The notes: generated by a model not told the origin, from the sequence alone. DNA of 14,184 nt from an uncultured Blautia sp. (GCA_946629475.1 CAMOXX010000050.1:1-14184), one strand, 5' to 3'. Positions 6,647 to 13,909 are shown, counted from the stretch's first letter. Numbers and translations: made by a program.

Positions 6647-7324
6647 TCAGTTCCGGCCGAACATTTTGTTGATCTCATCGCTCTTGATGCGTCCATGCTC
6701 CAGGGTGATGGTCCGCTGGGCGACCTCGGCCACCTCCGGGTCATGTGTTACGACGATCAGGGTTGTGTGCTCTTCGTGGAGCTGCCGGAAAAGATCAAGC
6801 ACGATATTCTCGTTCGCCTCATCCAGGTTTCCGGTCGGCTCATCCGCCAGAATAATCTCCGGATGGTTGATCAGAGCCCTGGCGATGCAGACTCTCTGCT
6901 GCTCGCCGCCCGAAAGCTGGCTCGGCAGATGCTTTGCACGGTCCGCAAGTCCGACACGTGCCAGTGCTTCCAGCGCTTCCTTCTCGTCCGGAAGGCTGTG
7001 GTAGTACTGCGCGACCATGACGTTTTCGACCGCGGTCAGGTAGTTGACCAGATGGAACTGCTGGAAAATCAGGCCGATCTTGTCCCGCCGGATCGCTGTC
7101 AGGTTCTTTGCGCTTTCCTTTGCGATATCCACACCGTCCAGGAGCACTTCGCCCATGGTCGGCTTGTCCATGCACCCGATGATGTTCATCATCGTGCTCT
7201 TGCCGGAGCCGGAGGGACCCATGATGGCTGTCCATTCCCCATTTTCCACGGAAAGGTTTATATTGTCAAGCGCTTTCAGATCCCCGTATATTTTTGAAAT
7301 TCCTCTTAATTCCAATAAACTCAT
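6647..7324 (-). CDS. ABC transporter ATPase of the FTR1-P19 iron system
   Basis: A 225-aa LolD/MacB-type ATPase, cytoplasmic. All catalytic elements are canonical: Walker A GPSGSGKST (36-44), Q-loop Gln88/89, signature LSGGEQQ (137-143), Walker B ILADE (158-162), D-loop NLDEA and switch His194. The start at 7324 has AAGGAG eight bases upstream and follows the permease stop by four bases. With the two preceding permease genes it forms the ABC part of the cluster, equivalent in content to Cj1661-Cj1663 of Campylobacter jejuni. In that system the exact job of the ABC part is unclear; FtsX-type permeases do not usually form a solute channel, so it may work on P19 or another extracytoplasmic partner. 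Compared with the other ATPase of this operon it has a normal Walker A. Confidence 0.95.
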   Translation of the reverse strand: MSLLELRGISKIYGDLKALDNINLSVENGEWTAIMGPSGSGKSTMMNIIGCMDKPTMGEVLLDGVDIAKESAKNLTAIRRDKIGLIFQQFHLVNYLTAVENVMVAQYYHSLPDEKEALEALARVGLADRAKHLPSQLSGGEQQRVCIARALINHPEIILADEPTGNLDEANENIVLDLFRQLHEEHTTLIVVTHDPEVAEVAQRTITLEHGRIKSDEINKMFGRN

Positions 7325-7328
7325 CGTA

Positions 7329-8474
7329 TTATTCTCCTTTCAGCACCAGTGCCGGATCGACGGTGGTGGCATTTTTCACCGGGAACAGGCACGCAAGTCC
7401 TGTAATCAGGATGGATACCAGAATTGTTACCGGCAGAAGCAGCGGCTGATATCGGATCGAGCTTGCAAAGACACGCACGCTCACAAACTGGGCGAACACA
7501 AATCCGAGTACAGAACCCAGAATGCCGCCGACACCTCCCAGGAGAAGTCCTTCCCCCATAAACTCCTTCATGATGCTGGCATCCGATGCACCGAGCGCTT
7601 TCCGGAGGCCGATTTCCTTCCGCCGCTCAGCAACAACAGCTGTCATCGTGGTTGCCACGCAGATCATTGTCAGCACCAGGACGACCGCAGTTACCAGGAA
7701 AACCAGCGCCTGCAGCTTGCCGAGGACCGTGCTCTCGGACTGCGTTACACGCTTGACAAGGCGGGGTGTGATGCCCTCCGCTTCACTCTCGATTGTCTTC
7801 ACATATCTGTCCAGCTCTTCCGCTGTCGCGGATACGGACAGCTCGACAACATCAAGCTCCCCTTCGCCGACCAGAGTTTCGAGATCCGCCATCGACATGT
7901 AGATGTAATCTTCCTCCTTGCCGCCGGTCTCAACGATTCCCGTGACGCGGATATCTACGCCGAAGTTCAGCTGGTCCTCACTGTCCTCCTCGGTCGGTCC
8001 CATGACATTGACCAGATCGCCCGCGTGCAGGTTCAGGGACTCTGCGATATTCTGGCCGACCAGCATTTCTTCATCCTTTTCCGGCCACTCCCCGTCGATC
8101 ATCCAGTATGGACTCGTGGTCTGTACCTGGCTCAGATCGGTTCCGGCCGCCACGACAGGCTGCTCGTGAATACGGACCGTCTCGTACCGGTAAGGTGCTA
8201 CACCTACCAGCTTTCCCTGTTCAATTTTGTCAATTCCGGTCTGAACGGTATCCATATCAAACACCGCATCATTGGACGAAGCCATGAAAATCATGTTCGC
8301 CCCGTAGTTCCGGAACTCTGCTCCCATCTGACGGGGCACATCAATGTAGATTGTTACCAGGCCGGAAAGGATCGTTGCCCCCACCGCAATCGCAAGCAGC
8401 GCGACCAGCATTCTGCTCCGCCGGCGCACCAGAGACGCGGTGATCATTTTGAAAAACATTTTTCTCTTAGACAT
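7329..8474 (-). CDS. FtsX/MacB-type permease 2 of the iron system
   Basis: A 381-aa membrane protein with one N-terminal helix (about 22-43), an extracytoplasmic domain of roughly 205 residues that is acidic, and three C-terminal helices. The coupling loop between the second and third helices reads AERRKEIGLRKALGASDASI, the FtsX-domain signature. Just after the first helix it has RNYGANMIFM, which matches KTYGANITVL in the neighbouring permease, so the two are paralogues and likely form a heterodimer driven by the ATPase that follows. The start at 8474 has AAAGAGA upstream. The gap to the previous gene is 27 bp and to the ATPase 4 bp. The substrate is unknown; context assigns it to iron handling with P19 and FTR1. 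Confidence 0.93.
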   Translation of the reverse strand: MSKRKMFFKMITASLVRRRSRMLVALLAIAVGATILSGLVTIYIDVPRQMGAEFRNYGANMIFMASSNDAVFDMDTVQTGIDKIEQGKLVGVAPYRYETVRIHEQPVVAAGTDLSQVQTTSPYWMIDGEWPEKDEEMLVGQNIAESLNLHAGDLVNVMGPTEEDSEDQLNFGVDIRVTGIVETGGKEEDYIYMSMADLETLVGEGELDVVELSVSATAEELDRYVKTIESEAEGITPRLVKRVTQSESTVLGKLQALVFLVTAVVLVLTMICVATTMTAVVAERRKEIGLRKALGASDASIMKEFMGEGLLLGGVGGILGSVLGFVFAQFVSVRVFASSIRYQPLLLPVTILVSILITGLACLFPVKNATTVDPALVLKGE

Positions 8475-8501
8475 AATCTCTTTTACCCCCGTGACCGTTC
8501 C

Positions 8502-9797
8502 TTATCTTCCATGCAGTACTTCCGCCGGATCAAGACGCAGCAGCATCCTGATTGCGGGAATGCTCCCCGCCAGGGTTACCGCCAGCATAAGGATCGCCAC
8601 AATGGGAATGACGAAAGGCTTCATCTCAATCGAGGAACTGAATACGGTGTGTCCGATAATCTGGGCAAAGCCGAATCCCAGGAAATATCCGGCGACCGCG
8701 CCGACAAGGCCCGTCAGCAGGATCTCCGTCAGGAACAGCCCTGAGATTGCCCCGTCCCGGGCTCCTACCGCCTTGAACAGGCCGATCTCATTCGACCTTT
8801 CCATCACCGAGGCGGTCACCAGGTTCGTGATGCCGAGCGCCGATCCGATCAGCGACAGAATCGTAATCAGAACCATCAGCAGCTCAGTCTTATCCATGAT
8901 CGCGCCTTCTGACTCCGCCACCTGACGCACAGGTGCCGCCACGGAATCCGTGATTGCCTCCTGAATCTGGTAGCAGATGGAGCTCACATAAGCGGTGCAG
9001 TACCATAACTCGTACTGGGCGATCGTCAGGCTTCCCGGATCCTTGGCTGCCTTTTCGGCAAGTTCATTGTCCGGTGTAGTGAGGGCGCTGACCTCGATAC
9101 TGGAAATATAGCCGTCCTTGCCGGACAGTTCCTGAACCAGGTCCAGCGGCGCAAAAATCTGTTCATCCTCATCTCCGCCGGAGTCGAAAATTCCCTGAAC
9201 CTTGAGCTCTGTCTCACCCTCTGCGCCTTTCACATGGATCGTATCCCCTACAGAGATTCCTTCTCTCTTCGCGAGAACCGCCCCGACCATGGCAGCGCGC
9301 TCATCTTCCTCCAGTGCCTGCTCATCGATCCAGCTTCCGTTGTCCACATCCCACCAGGATCGGAGTGAATTCACACCTGCATCGAGGCTCTCTCCTGTGG
9401 GAAGGTCCAGATGATGATTGAACCATGTACCGACCAGCCTGGTTTCACTTCCGCCGTCGGTCGTCACATTCGTGTCGATAAACGGGGCAAAGTCCACAAT
9501 ATTGAATGCCCAGAATATTGTTTTGATATTGCCGATCTCCGACTCCAGAAGATAGGAGCCGGTATCATCGCTGCTGCCTTCCACCTCATACAGATCACTC
9601 ATGACCGAAGCGGACTTCGGCAGAACCGTAATGTTCGCACCGTAGGTCTTCAGCTCCTGATTGACCTTGTCACCGACATCCAGCATGACATTGATCATGG
9701 CGGTTGCCAGCGATGTTCCCAGCATGATGGTCAGGGCAATAATCAGCATTTTCTTCCATTGACGGGCAAAAGCGCCCCGGATCATTCTCAAAAACAT
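8502..9797 (-). CDS. FtsX/MacB-type permease 1 of the iron system
   Basis: A 431-aa paralogue of the next permease with the same four-helix plan: N-terminal helix (about 16-37), a larger extracytoplasmic domain (about 38-300) and three helices at the C-terminus. The coupling loop contains MERSNEIGLFKAVGARDGAI. It ends in RLDPAEVLHGR, an FtsX-domain tail also seen as TVDPALVLKGE in its partner. The outer domain is rich in Asp/Glu and Trp and contains one pair of Cys near the end (in ELWYCTAYVSSICYQI), which could form a disulfide or bind metal. The start at 9797 has GGGGAAAG upstream, 12 bp after the DUF2318 gene stop. It probably pairs with the following permease. Confidence 0.93.
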   Translation of the reverse strand: MFLRMIRGAFARQWKKMLIIALTIMLGTSLATAMINVMLDVGDKVNQELKTYGANITVLPKSASVMSDLYEVEGSSDDTGSYLLESEIGNIKTIFWAFNIVDFAPFIDTNVTTDGGSETRLVGTWFNHHLDLPTGESLDAGVNSLRSWWDVDNGSWIDEQALEEDERAAMVGAVLAKREGISVGDTIHVKGAEGETELKVQGIFDSGGDEDEQIFAPLDLVQELSGKDGYISSIEVSALTTPDNELAEKAAKDPGSLTIAQYELWYCTAYVSSICYQIQEAITDSVAAPVRQVAESEGAIMDKTELLMVLITILSLIGSALGITNLVTASVMERSNEIGLFKAVGARDGAISGLFLTEILLTGLVGAVAGYFLGFGFAQIIGHTVFSSSIEMKPFVIPIVAILMLAVTLAGSIPAIRMLLRLDPAEVLHGR

Positions 9798-9809
9798 GCT
9801 CTTTCCCCT

Positions 9810-11054
9810 TTACTTGAACTCGTCCTGATGCTCAACGAGGGTGGAGGTCGGCACCTGGATATAGCCGTCGCCAACCTTATAGTCAATTACAATCGGGTTG
9901 CACCCGCCCTTAAAGCCGATGGTATTGATGTTCATGACAACATCGCACAGCTTGCAGACGATCTGCCCGTTTCGCTCAAAATATCCGGTTTCACCGCAGA
10001 TATCGCAGGCATCCAGGCCGACACCGTAGGATGAGGAGTTCGGTTTTTTGATGACAATAAATCGGACTTCGATATTGTCCGGTGTTGTGTAGGCAAAACG
10101 GTGCAGATGCCCGTCCTCCACCTGTTCCAGCGGAACCAGGACTGTATCATCCTTCAGAATGCTCTCCTCAATCGGAGAAAGCTCCACCGGCCGGTTTGCA
10201 TAAGCCTTGATCGGCTTGATCACCAGAATCGACAGCACGGAGCAGAGAATAGCGGTCGTTCCGAACCTGCGGATGCTGCGCCATTTTGCGCGGATCTTTC
10301 GGTGCTGTGCAGGATTGCTGTACGGCTCGCTGACATGAAAGCTTTTGATCCACATAATGACCGGAAGCACTGCTGCCGCAATCAATACGCCGATGATATA
10401 AATGTCGTCATGGTTGGACGTCCATTTAACAAAAGCAAACACGTTGCTGCCGGAGAGTATTCTCCGGGTATAAAGGACCGTTATGATTTTTCCGGCCTGC
10501 TGAATGCCGTTCACAGCTGCAGCCGCAAAAAAGACTCCGGAGAGAATCCCCCTCGGAGAACGCCGTCCCACACGGTATACCGCAATCCCGGCGATTATGC
10601 TGATCAGCACGCCGAACACCAGCCCGACAAACCGGGTGAAAAAGGCGGATGAAAAGGTTCCAGCGCCGCCCAGCGAAAAGTTGAACGGATACGCGTAGAT
10701 ATCCGGAAGAGCATAAAACAGGAGCGTAAACAGGTAGATGCCTGCAAGAATGCAGGTGATTTTCCCGGGCACTGTCTTTTCATTTCCGGAAATAATATTA
10801 AAAATCACCATCAGGATCAGGGCACACAGTGAAACCGAAAAAATCCGGACATTCCAGGTGCCGGTGTGAACCAGACTGGTCGTATTTTTCAAATAGGACA
10901 TGACTCCGGCTCCAATCAGGCCGCAGATACCGAAGCAGTAAAGACATATTTTGCCGAACCTTCCATATTTTACAAAAACCCAGGCGCACAGCAGTCCGGC
11001 GATTATCGCTGCAGCGACCAGGCCCTCTGTTCCAAGAACCAGATAATTTAACAT
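9810..11054 (-). CDS. DUF2318 Cys-rich (Fe-S type) membrane protein
   Basis: A 414-aa protein with about eight membrane helices (between residues 6 and 285) and a C-terminal soluble domain of the DUF2318 type. That domain has DGHLHRFAY (314-322) and five Cys arranged as two CxxC motifs plus one: Cys350/353, Cys367/370 and Cys385 in FKGGC. The family is described as having a predicted iron-sulfur or metal site; Cj1660 of Campylobacter jejuni is the counterpart in the P19 locus. By helix count and the preceding LVIKPIKAYA the domain should lie outside the membrane, where it could carry out metal binding or electron transfer next to P19. Start ATG 11054 has GGAGG seven bases upstream. Further Cys residues occur in the first helices (23, 37, 40, 44). 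Function in transport is inferred from the conserved neighbourhood. Confidence 0.92.
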   Translation of the reverse strand: MLNYLVLGTEGLVAAAIIAGLLCAWVFVKYGRFGKICLYCFGICGLIGAGVMSYLKNTTSLVHTGTWNVRIFSVSLCALILMVIFNIISGNEKTVPGKITCILAGIYLFTLLFYALPDIYAYPFNFSLGGAGTFSSAFFTRFVGLVFGVLISIIAGIAVYRVGRRSPRGILSGVFFAAAAVNGIQQAGKIITVLYTRRILSGSNVFAFVKWTSNHDDIYIIGVLIAAAVLPVIMWIKSFHVSEPYSNPAQHRKIRAKWRSIRRFGTTAILCSVLSILVIKPIKAYANRPVELSPIEESILKDDTVLVPLEQVEDGHLHRFAYTTPDNIEVRFIVIKKPNSSSYGVGLDACDICGETGYFERNGQIVCKLCDVVMNINTIGFKGGCNPIVIDYKVGDGYIQVPTSTLVEHQDEFK

Positions 11055-11072
11055 AATACGTCCTCCGTCAGC

Positions 11073-11091
11073 AGCAGGTCCTTCGCCTGCT
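11073..11091 (-). other. Hairpin just upstream of the DUF2318 gene RBS
   Basis: AGCAGG and CCTGCT form a 6-bp stem with a 7-base loop, ending about seven bases before the GGAGG site of the next gene. A structure in this position could affect ribosome access or mark an RNA processing site. A second small perfect inverted repeat, TGTTAG-CAT-CTAACA, lies at 11101-11115. No promoter is evident. Confidence 0.35.
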
Positions 11092-11129
11092 CTGAACAGT
11101 TGTTAGCATCTAACATACTAAGCCCGTGA

Positions 11130-11161
11130 AAAGGCAACACTGCAAAAGCAGCGCTGCCTTT
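11130..11161 (-). terminator. Leaky terminator-like hairpin after the P19 gene
   Basis: In the 132-bp gap after the P19 gene, minus-strand RNA can form a 14-bp stem (arms 11148-11161 and 11130-11143, two G-U pairs) with a UUUU loop, followed by only a four-U run. This is weaker than the leader and end-of-operon terminators. It could stop part of the transcripts or protect the 3' end of an FTR1-P19 mRNA, so that these two products are made in excess over the membrane and redox components. Confidence 0.6.
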
Positions 11162-11186
11162 CTTTAGTCTTCTGGTTTTTTATTTC

Positions 11187-11735
11187 TTACCACTCCTGCG
11201 GAGCATACTCCCAACCTTCATAGGTTACAGAAAGGTTTCCGTCAGCGAATACGTCCTCAAGAAGTCCTCCTGGGCCTGTCTCAGCATCGCTGTGGATCAG
11301 ATATCCGTTCTCAGCCGGTGAATGGAAGGTAAAGGTAACGGTATAGGTGTCAGCGTTCGGCAGAGAGATGTTTGCGCCGTAGTGCGGGCCGTCGGATGCG
11401 CTCATAACCATGAATGTACCATGAGCTTCGTTTCCTTCTTCTGTTCCGACTACATCATAGTCTACGGTCAGATACGGAACCCAGTCGCCAAGGCCATATC
11501 CAAGGTCATTCTCCATCGCGGATACATCGCACTCAAGATGCATGTCATAGTTTTCTGTATCTTCCTGGCCCGGAGCCATGGGAACCGGCTGGAAATAAAC
11601 TGCAGAAACATTCATGAATCCAACTTCTTCGTCCTCAAAGATCGGGATCTCCTCGAATCCGGCCTCTGCGAATGCAGAGCTTGCGGATGCAACTGTGATG
11701 ACAGATGCCAGTAACATTGCGATAGCTTTTTTCAT
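11187..11735 (-). CDS. P19/Tp34-family extracytoplasmic iron-binding protein
   Basis: A 182-aa exported protein: signal peptide to about residue 23 (AFA-EA), then a mature domain of about 159 residues, the usual size for the P19/Tp34 (Tpd) family. The metal site known from Campylobacter jejuni P19 (His, Glu, Met, His, His) is fully present: His66 and Glu68 in MHLECD, Met111 and His118 in MSASDGPHYG (spacing of seven as in P19), and His148 in LIHSDAETG. In that family these residues bind copper and a second site holds iron. Start 11735 has AAGGAG seven bases upstream. There is no lipobox, so in a Gram-positive cell it may be held by FTR1 or another partner, or be released. It follows FTR1 by 94 bp. 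Role: capture iron outside the membrane and hand it to FTR1; the direction of any iron oxidation or reduction is not settled by sequence. Confidence 0.95.
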   Translation of the reverse strand: MKKAIAMLLASVITVASASSAFAEAGFEEIPIFEDEEVGFMNVSAVYFQPVPMAPGQEDTENYDMHLECDVSAMENDLGYGLGDWVPYLTVDYDVVGTEEGNEAHGTFMVMSASDGPHYGANISLPNADTYTVTFTFHSPAENGYLIHSDAETGPGGLLEDVFADGNLSVTYEGWEYAPQEW

Positions 11736-11816
11736 CTTGTTTCTCCTTTTCTTTAAAAAATTTTATTTGATCCATGAATAATCCATGGTTTCAAATCATA
11801 CTCCTTGAACATCCTC

Positions 11817-11829
11817 AGAAGAATCTTCT
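11817..11829 (-). repeat. 13-bp palindrome right after the FTR1 stop codon
   Basis: AGAAGA-T-TCTTCT is a perfect palindrome directly following the FTR1 TAA. It is loopless, so it would not make a good terminator hairpin. The rest of the 94-bp gap to the P19 gene holds a weak CCATG/CATGG repeat and an A/T-rich stretch leading into the P19 ribosome binding site; I see no clear promoter. Confidence 0.3.
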
Positions 11830-13731
11830 TTACTTCTGCTCTGCTCTCTCCTTCTCAAGACGGATCTGCTTGTTCCTTTTCAGCACAACCACAAATGTGA
11901 CAACCGTGATCACCAGCAGAATCATCTGCGGGATGAAAGTTCCGAGATACGGATAGAATCCAAGGGTGTTGCAGATTTCCGCTGCTGTTCCGCCGGTTCC
12001 GGACGCTGCATCCGGGATCCACAGGAGCCATGAAGGCTTGGTCAGCATAAACTCGAAATCGTCAAACACGCCGCCTTCCATGAGTTCCTTGATACCGGAG
12101 CCCAGGAAGCAGATTGTCATGAGTGCCATCAGAATACTGGTTGCAAGGAAGAACGGCTTGATCGGAAGCTTGATGGACAGGAACCTGATCAGCAGGAATA
12201 CAACCACCAGGGCTGCACAGCCTGCTCCGAATCCGGCCCAAACCATGTTTGCGTGTCCCTCTCCCAGCATCGGCTGATAGAACAGGATAACCTCGGCTCC
12301 TTCACGGAAAACCGCAAGCCACGCCGTAAACCCGAGTGCGAACATGTTGCCTCTTGCTGCCGAGTCCTGAACCTTCCCCTGAATATATCCCTCCCAGGCC
12401 GCAGCCTCGGATTTTGATACCATCCAGTTGGAAACATAGAAGAGAACCACAACAGCGATCAGCGCCGCAAAACCTTCGATGATTTCCTGCGTCATTGTGG
12501 TTTCCGGGTTGATGGATTTCAGCCATGCCAGGATTCCCGCCATGATAAAGCTGCACACAATACCGAGCACGGAACCGATGTAAACCGGAACCACTCCTTT
12601 TTTATTGCCGGACTTGATCAGGTAGGCGATGATCGCGCCTACTACAAGAATCGCTTCCAGGCCTTCTCTCAGAATAATTCCAAAAGCTCCCGCGAATGTC
12701 GCCGCTGCGCTTCCCGCGGAGATCGATGTCGTTCCGGCTGCCGCATCCGCCTTGTCACCGGCTGCTTCCGCCGACGCCTCAGTTGACGCTATAGAGCCTT
12801 CCGGACTCAGGACAAGCGCATCTTCATGGAGCATATCCGAAAGCTTCTGGGCTTCCTCACGCACCTGCTCAACGCCGAGATCCTTTTTCACAGCCTTACG
12901 CAGGGTAGTAAACTGAAGCTCGACCGCGCTGACTCTCGAGCCGGAAATGTAGGTCATAACATTCCGCTCAAATCCGGTCGTCTCATAGTATCCCCAGTAG
13001 GTTGCCTTTGCGAAATCATAAGCGTTGTCCATGTCCCCGGCTTCGTACAGGTCGGCTGCATGGAACGCGACTCCTTCAATTGCGTCGGCCGTGTCGTTCC
13101 AGTTCCAGGTATTAAAGCCCTTCGCGGCAAGATATTCTTCCCACGTAAGATAATACTCTCCGGAACCGCCTCCGCTGCCGATATTCGCGAGCGCCCCCTC
13201 CGGGCTCAGTACAAGCGCATCCTCGTGGAGCATGTCGGAGAGCTTCTGCGCCTCCTCACGAACCTGGTCAACGCCAAGATCCTTCTTCACCGCTTTCCGG
13301 AGCGTCGTGAACTGAAGCTCGACCGCGCTGACTCTCGAGCCGGAAATGTAGGTCATAACATTCCGCTCAAATCCGGTCGTCTCGTAATATCCCCAGTAGG
13401 TGGCTTTTGCGTAATCGTAGGCGTTGTCCATGTCCCCGGCCTCGTACAGGTCAGCCGCATGGAACGCAACCCGCTCGATCGCATCAGCCGCATCGTTCCA
13501 GTTCCACTCGGAGATGCCGTGGCCTGCCACGTATTCTTCCCAGGTCAGGAAGAAATCGCCGTCCCCAGTCTGTACCTCTGTTTCCGCACTCTCATCGGAG
13601 ACCGACGCACTGTTCCTCCGTGCATTCTCAATGACGGTACCGACGGCCGGCGCAAGGAGGAGCACCACCATCGCCACCACCAGAATCATCGGAATATAGT
13701 TGATTAGATTTTTACTTTTTGAAGCTGTCAT
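11830..13731 (-). CDS. FTR1-family iron permease with duplicated extracytoplasmic domain
   Basis: A 633-aa iron permease. Order of parts: N-terminal signal-anchor helix (about 12-34); two near-identical helical domains (about 60-180 and 193-313) separated by a GSGGGSGEY-type linker; an Ala/Ser-rich linker (about 314-345); and a seven-helix FTR1 channel (about 345-618) with both iron-binding motifs, REGLE (355-359) and REGAE (476-480). Fungal Ftr1 uses REGLE Glu and Arg residues for ferric iron passage; bacterial EfeU and Cj1658 share them. The outer domains contain repeated His, Glu and Asp (such as VAFHAADLYE and TGFERNV), and may bind iron, but this is inference. EfeU is about 276 aa, so the size gain comes from the two domains. 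Start 13731 has only a GGGGA site eleven bases upstream, weaker than those of the other genes. It is the first gene of the operon. Confidence 0.95.
   Translation of the reverse strand: MTASKSKNLINYIPMILVVAMVVLLLAPAVGTVIENARRNSASVSDESAETEVQTGDGDFFLTWEEYVAGHGISEWNWNDAADAIERVAFHAADLYEAGDMDNAYDYAKATYWGYYETTGFERNVMTYISGSRVSAVELQFTTLRKAVKKDLGVDQVREEAQKLSDMLHEDALVLSPEGALANIGSGGGSGEYYLTWEEYLAAKGFNTWNWNDTADAIEGVAFHAADLYEAGDMDNAYDFAKATYWGYYETTGFERNVMTYISGSRVSAVELQFTTLRKAVKKDLGVEQVREEAQKLSDMLHEDALVLSPEGSIASTEASAEAAGDKADAAAGTTSISAGSAAATFAGAFGIILREGLEAILVVGAIIAYLIKSGNKKGVVPVYIGSVLGIVCSFIMAGILAWLKSINPETTMTQEIIEGFAALIAVVVLFYVSNWMVSKSEAAAWEGYIQGKVQDSAARGNMFALGFTAWLAVFREGAEVILFYQPMLGEGHANMVWAGFGAGCAALVVVFLLIRFLSIKLPIKPFFLATSILMALMTICFLGSGIKELMEGGVFDDFEFMLTKPSWLLWIPDAASGTGGTAAEICNTLGFYPYLGTFIPQMILLVITVVTFVVVLKRNKQIRLEKERAEQK
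12757..13554 (-). repeat. In-frame tandem duplication, 399-bp period, inside FTR1
   Basis: Copy one spans 13156-13554 and copy two 12757-13155 (similarity fades below about 12799). The period is 399 bp, exactly 133 codons. Over residues 88-179 versus 221-312 only two of 92 amino acids differ. At the DNA level 12911-12984 and 13310-13383 are identical for 74 bp, while the adjoining bases differ at many synonymous positions. Confidence 0.95.
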
Positions 13732-13813
13732 GTCACTTGTTTCCCCGGTTCTGTCTGAAACAGTCCAGAATCGTTTCCTTTCCGTTTGTGAATTGAATCT
13801 AACTTGACATCCG

Positions 13814-13836
13814 AAAAAACAGGGACATCGTCCCCG
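13814..13836 (-). terminator. Intrinsic terminator in the FTR1 leader (possible attenuator)
   Basis: Minus-strand RNA reads CGGGGAC-GAU-GUCCCUG followed by six U. The 7-bp stem includes one G-U pair. It lies about 40-60 bases after the predicted transcription start and about 80 bases before the FTR1 start codon, so it would end transcription early unless read through. No full antiterminator stem is obvious; TTGAC (13836-13840) and GTCAA (13803-13807) could form an enclosing stem. Confidence 0.7.
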
Positions 13837-13846
13837 TCAAATGTGA

Positions 13847-13862
13847 GTTCGAATATTCAAAC
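13847..13862. repeat. 16-bp imperfect palindrome in the leader
   Basis: The stretch centred on GAATATTC with flanking GTT and AAC is symmetric at 14 of 16 positions. It lies just downstream of the predicted transcription start, so it could be a second operator or the first leader hairpin before the terminator. Confidence 0.45.
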
Positions 13863-13864
13863 TT

Positions 13865-13899
13865 TAAATTACGTGTGAGATTATATCACACTAACTTTA
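13865..13899. promoter_or_regulatory. Dyad operator overlapping the -10 box
   Basis: The core is GTGTGA-N7-TCACAC (13873-13891), which as a 9-1-9 repeat matches at eight of nine positions. The symmetry extends outward to 14-base arms (13865-13878 and 13886-13899) with 11 of 14 matches. The centre is at 13882, inside the -10 hexamer, so a bound repressor would block RNA polymerase. The 9-1-9 geometry is that of Fur and DtxR-type sites, fitting an iron-uptake operon, but the bases do not match the classic Fur or DtxR consensus. Confidence 0.65.
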
Positions 13900-13909
13900 G
13901 GCGTGTCAA
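13880..13909 (-). promoter_or_regulatory. Strong sigma-A-type promoter of the iron/redox operon
   Basis: On the minus strand a consensus TTGACA (13904-13909) and a consensus TATAAT (13880-13885) are separated by 18 bp, with an extended -10 TGA directly before TATAAT. Predicted start is near 13873, giving a leader of about 140 bases before the FTR1 ATG. This is the only convincing promoter I see on the minus strand and probably drives all 13 genes. Confidence 0.88.

Noticed and set aside
6589..6744. N-terminal extension of the FMN lipoprotein
   Set aside because: It would bury the lipoprotein signal peptide and overlap the ATPase gene; ATG 6588 with GGTGGG upstream is the natural start.
7044..8744. 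566-codon open frame on the + strand
   Set aside because: It lies antisense to the ATPase and permease genes, which have full family motifs. The product is rich in His, Arg and Gln with no recognisable domain, as expected from the complement of GC-rich genes.
12826..13707. 293-codon open frame on the + strand with internal repeats
   Set aside because: The repeats are the complement of the FTR1 domain duplication; the real coding strand is minus.
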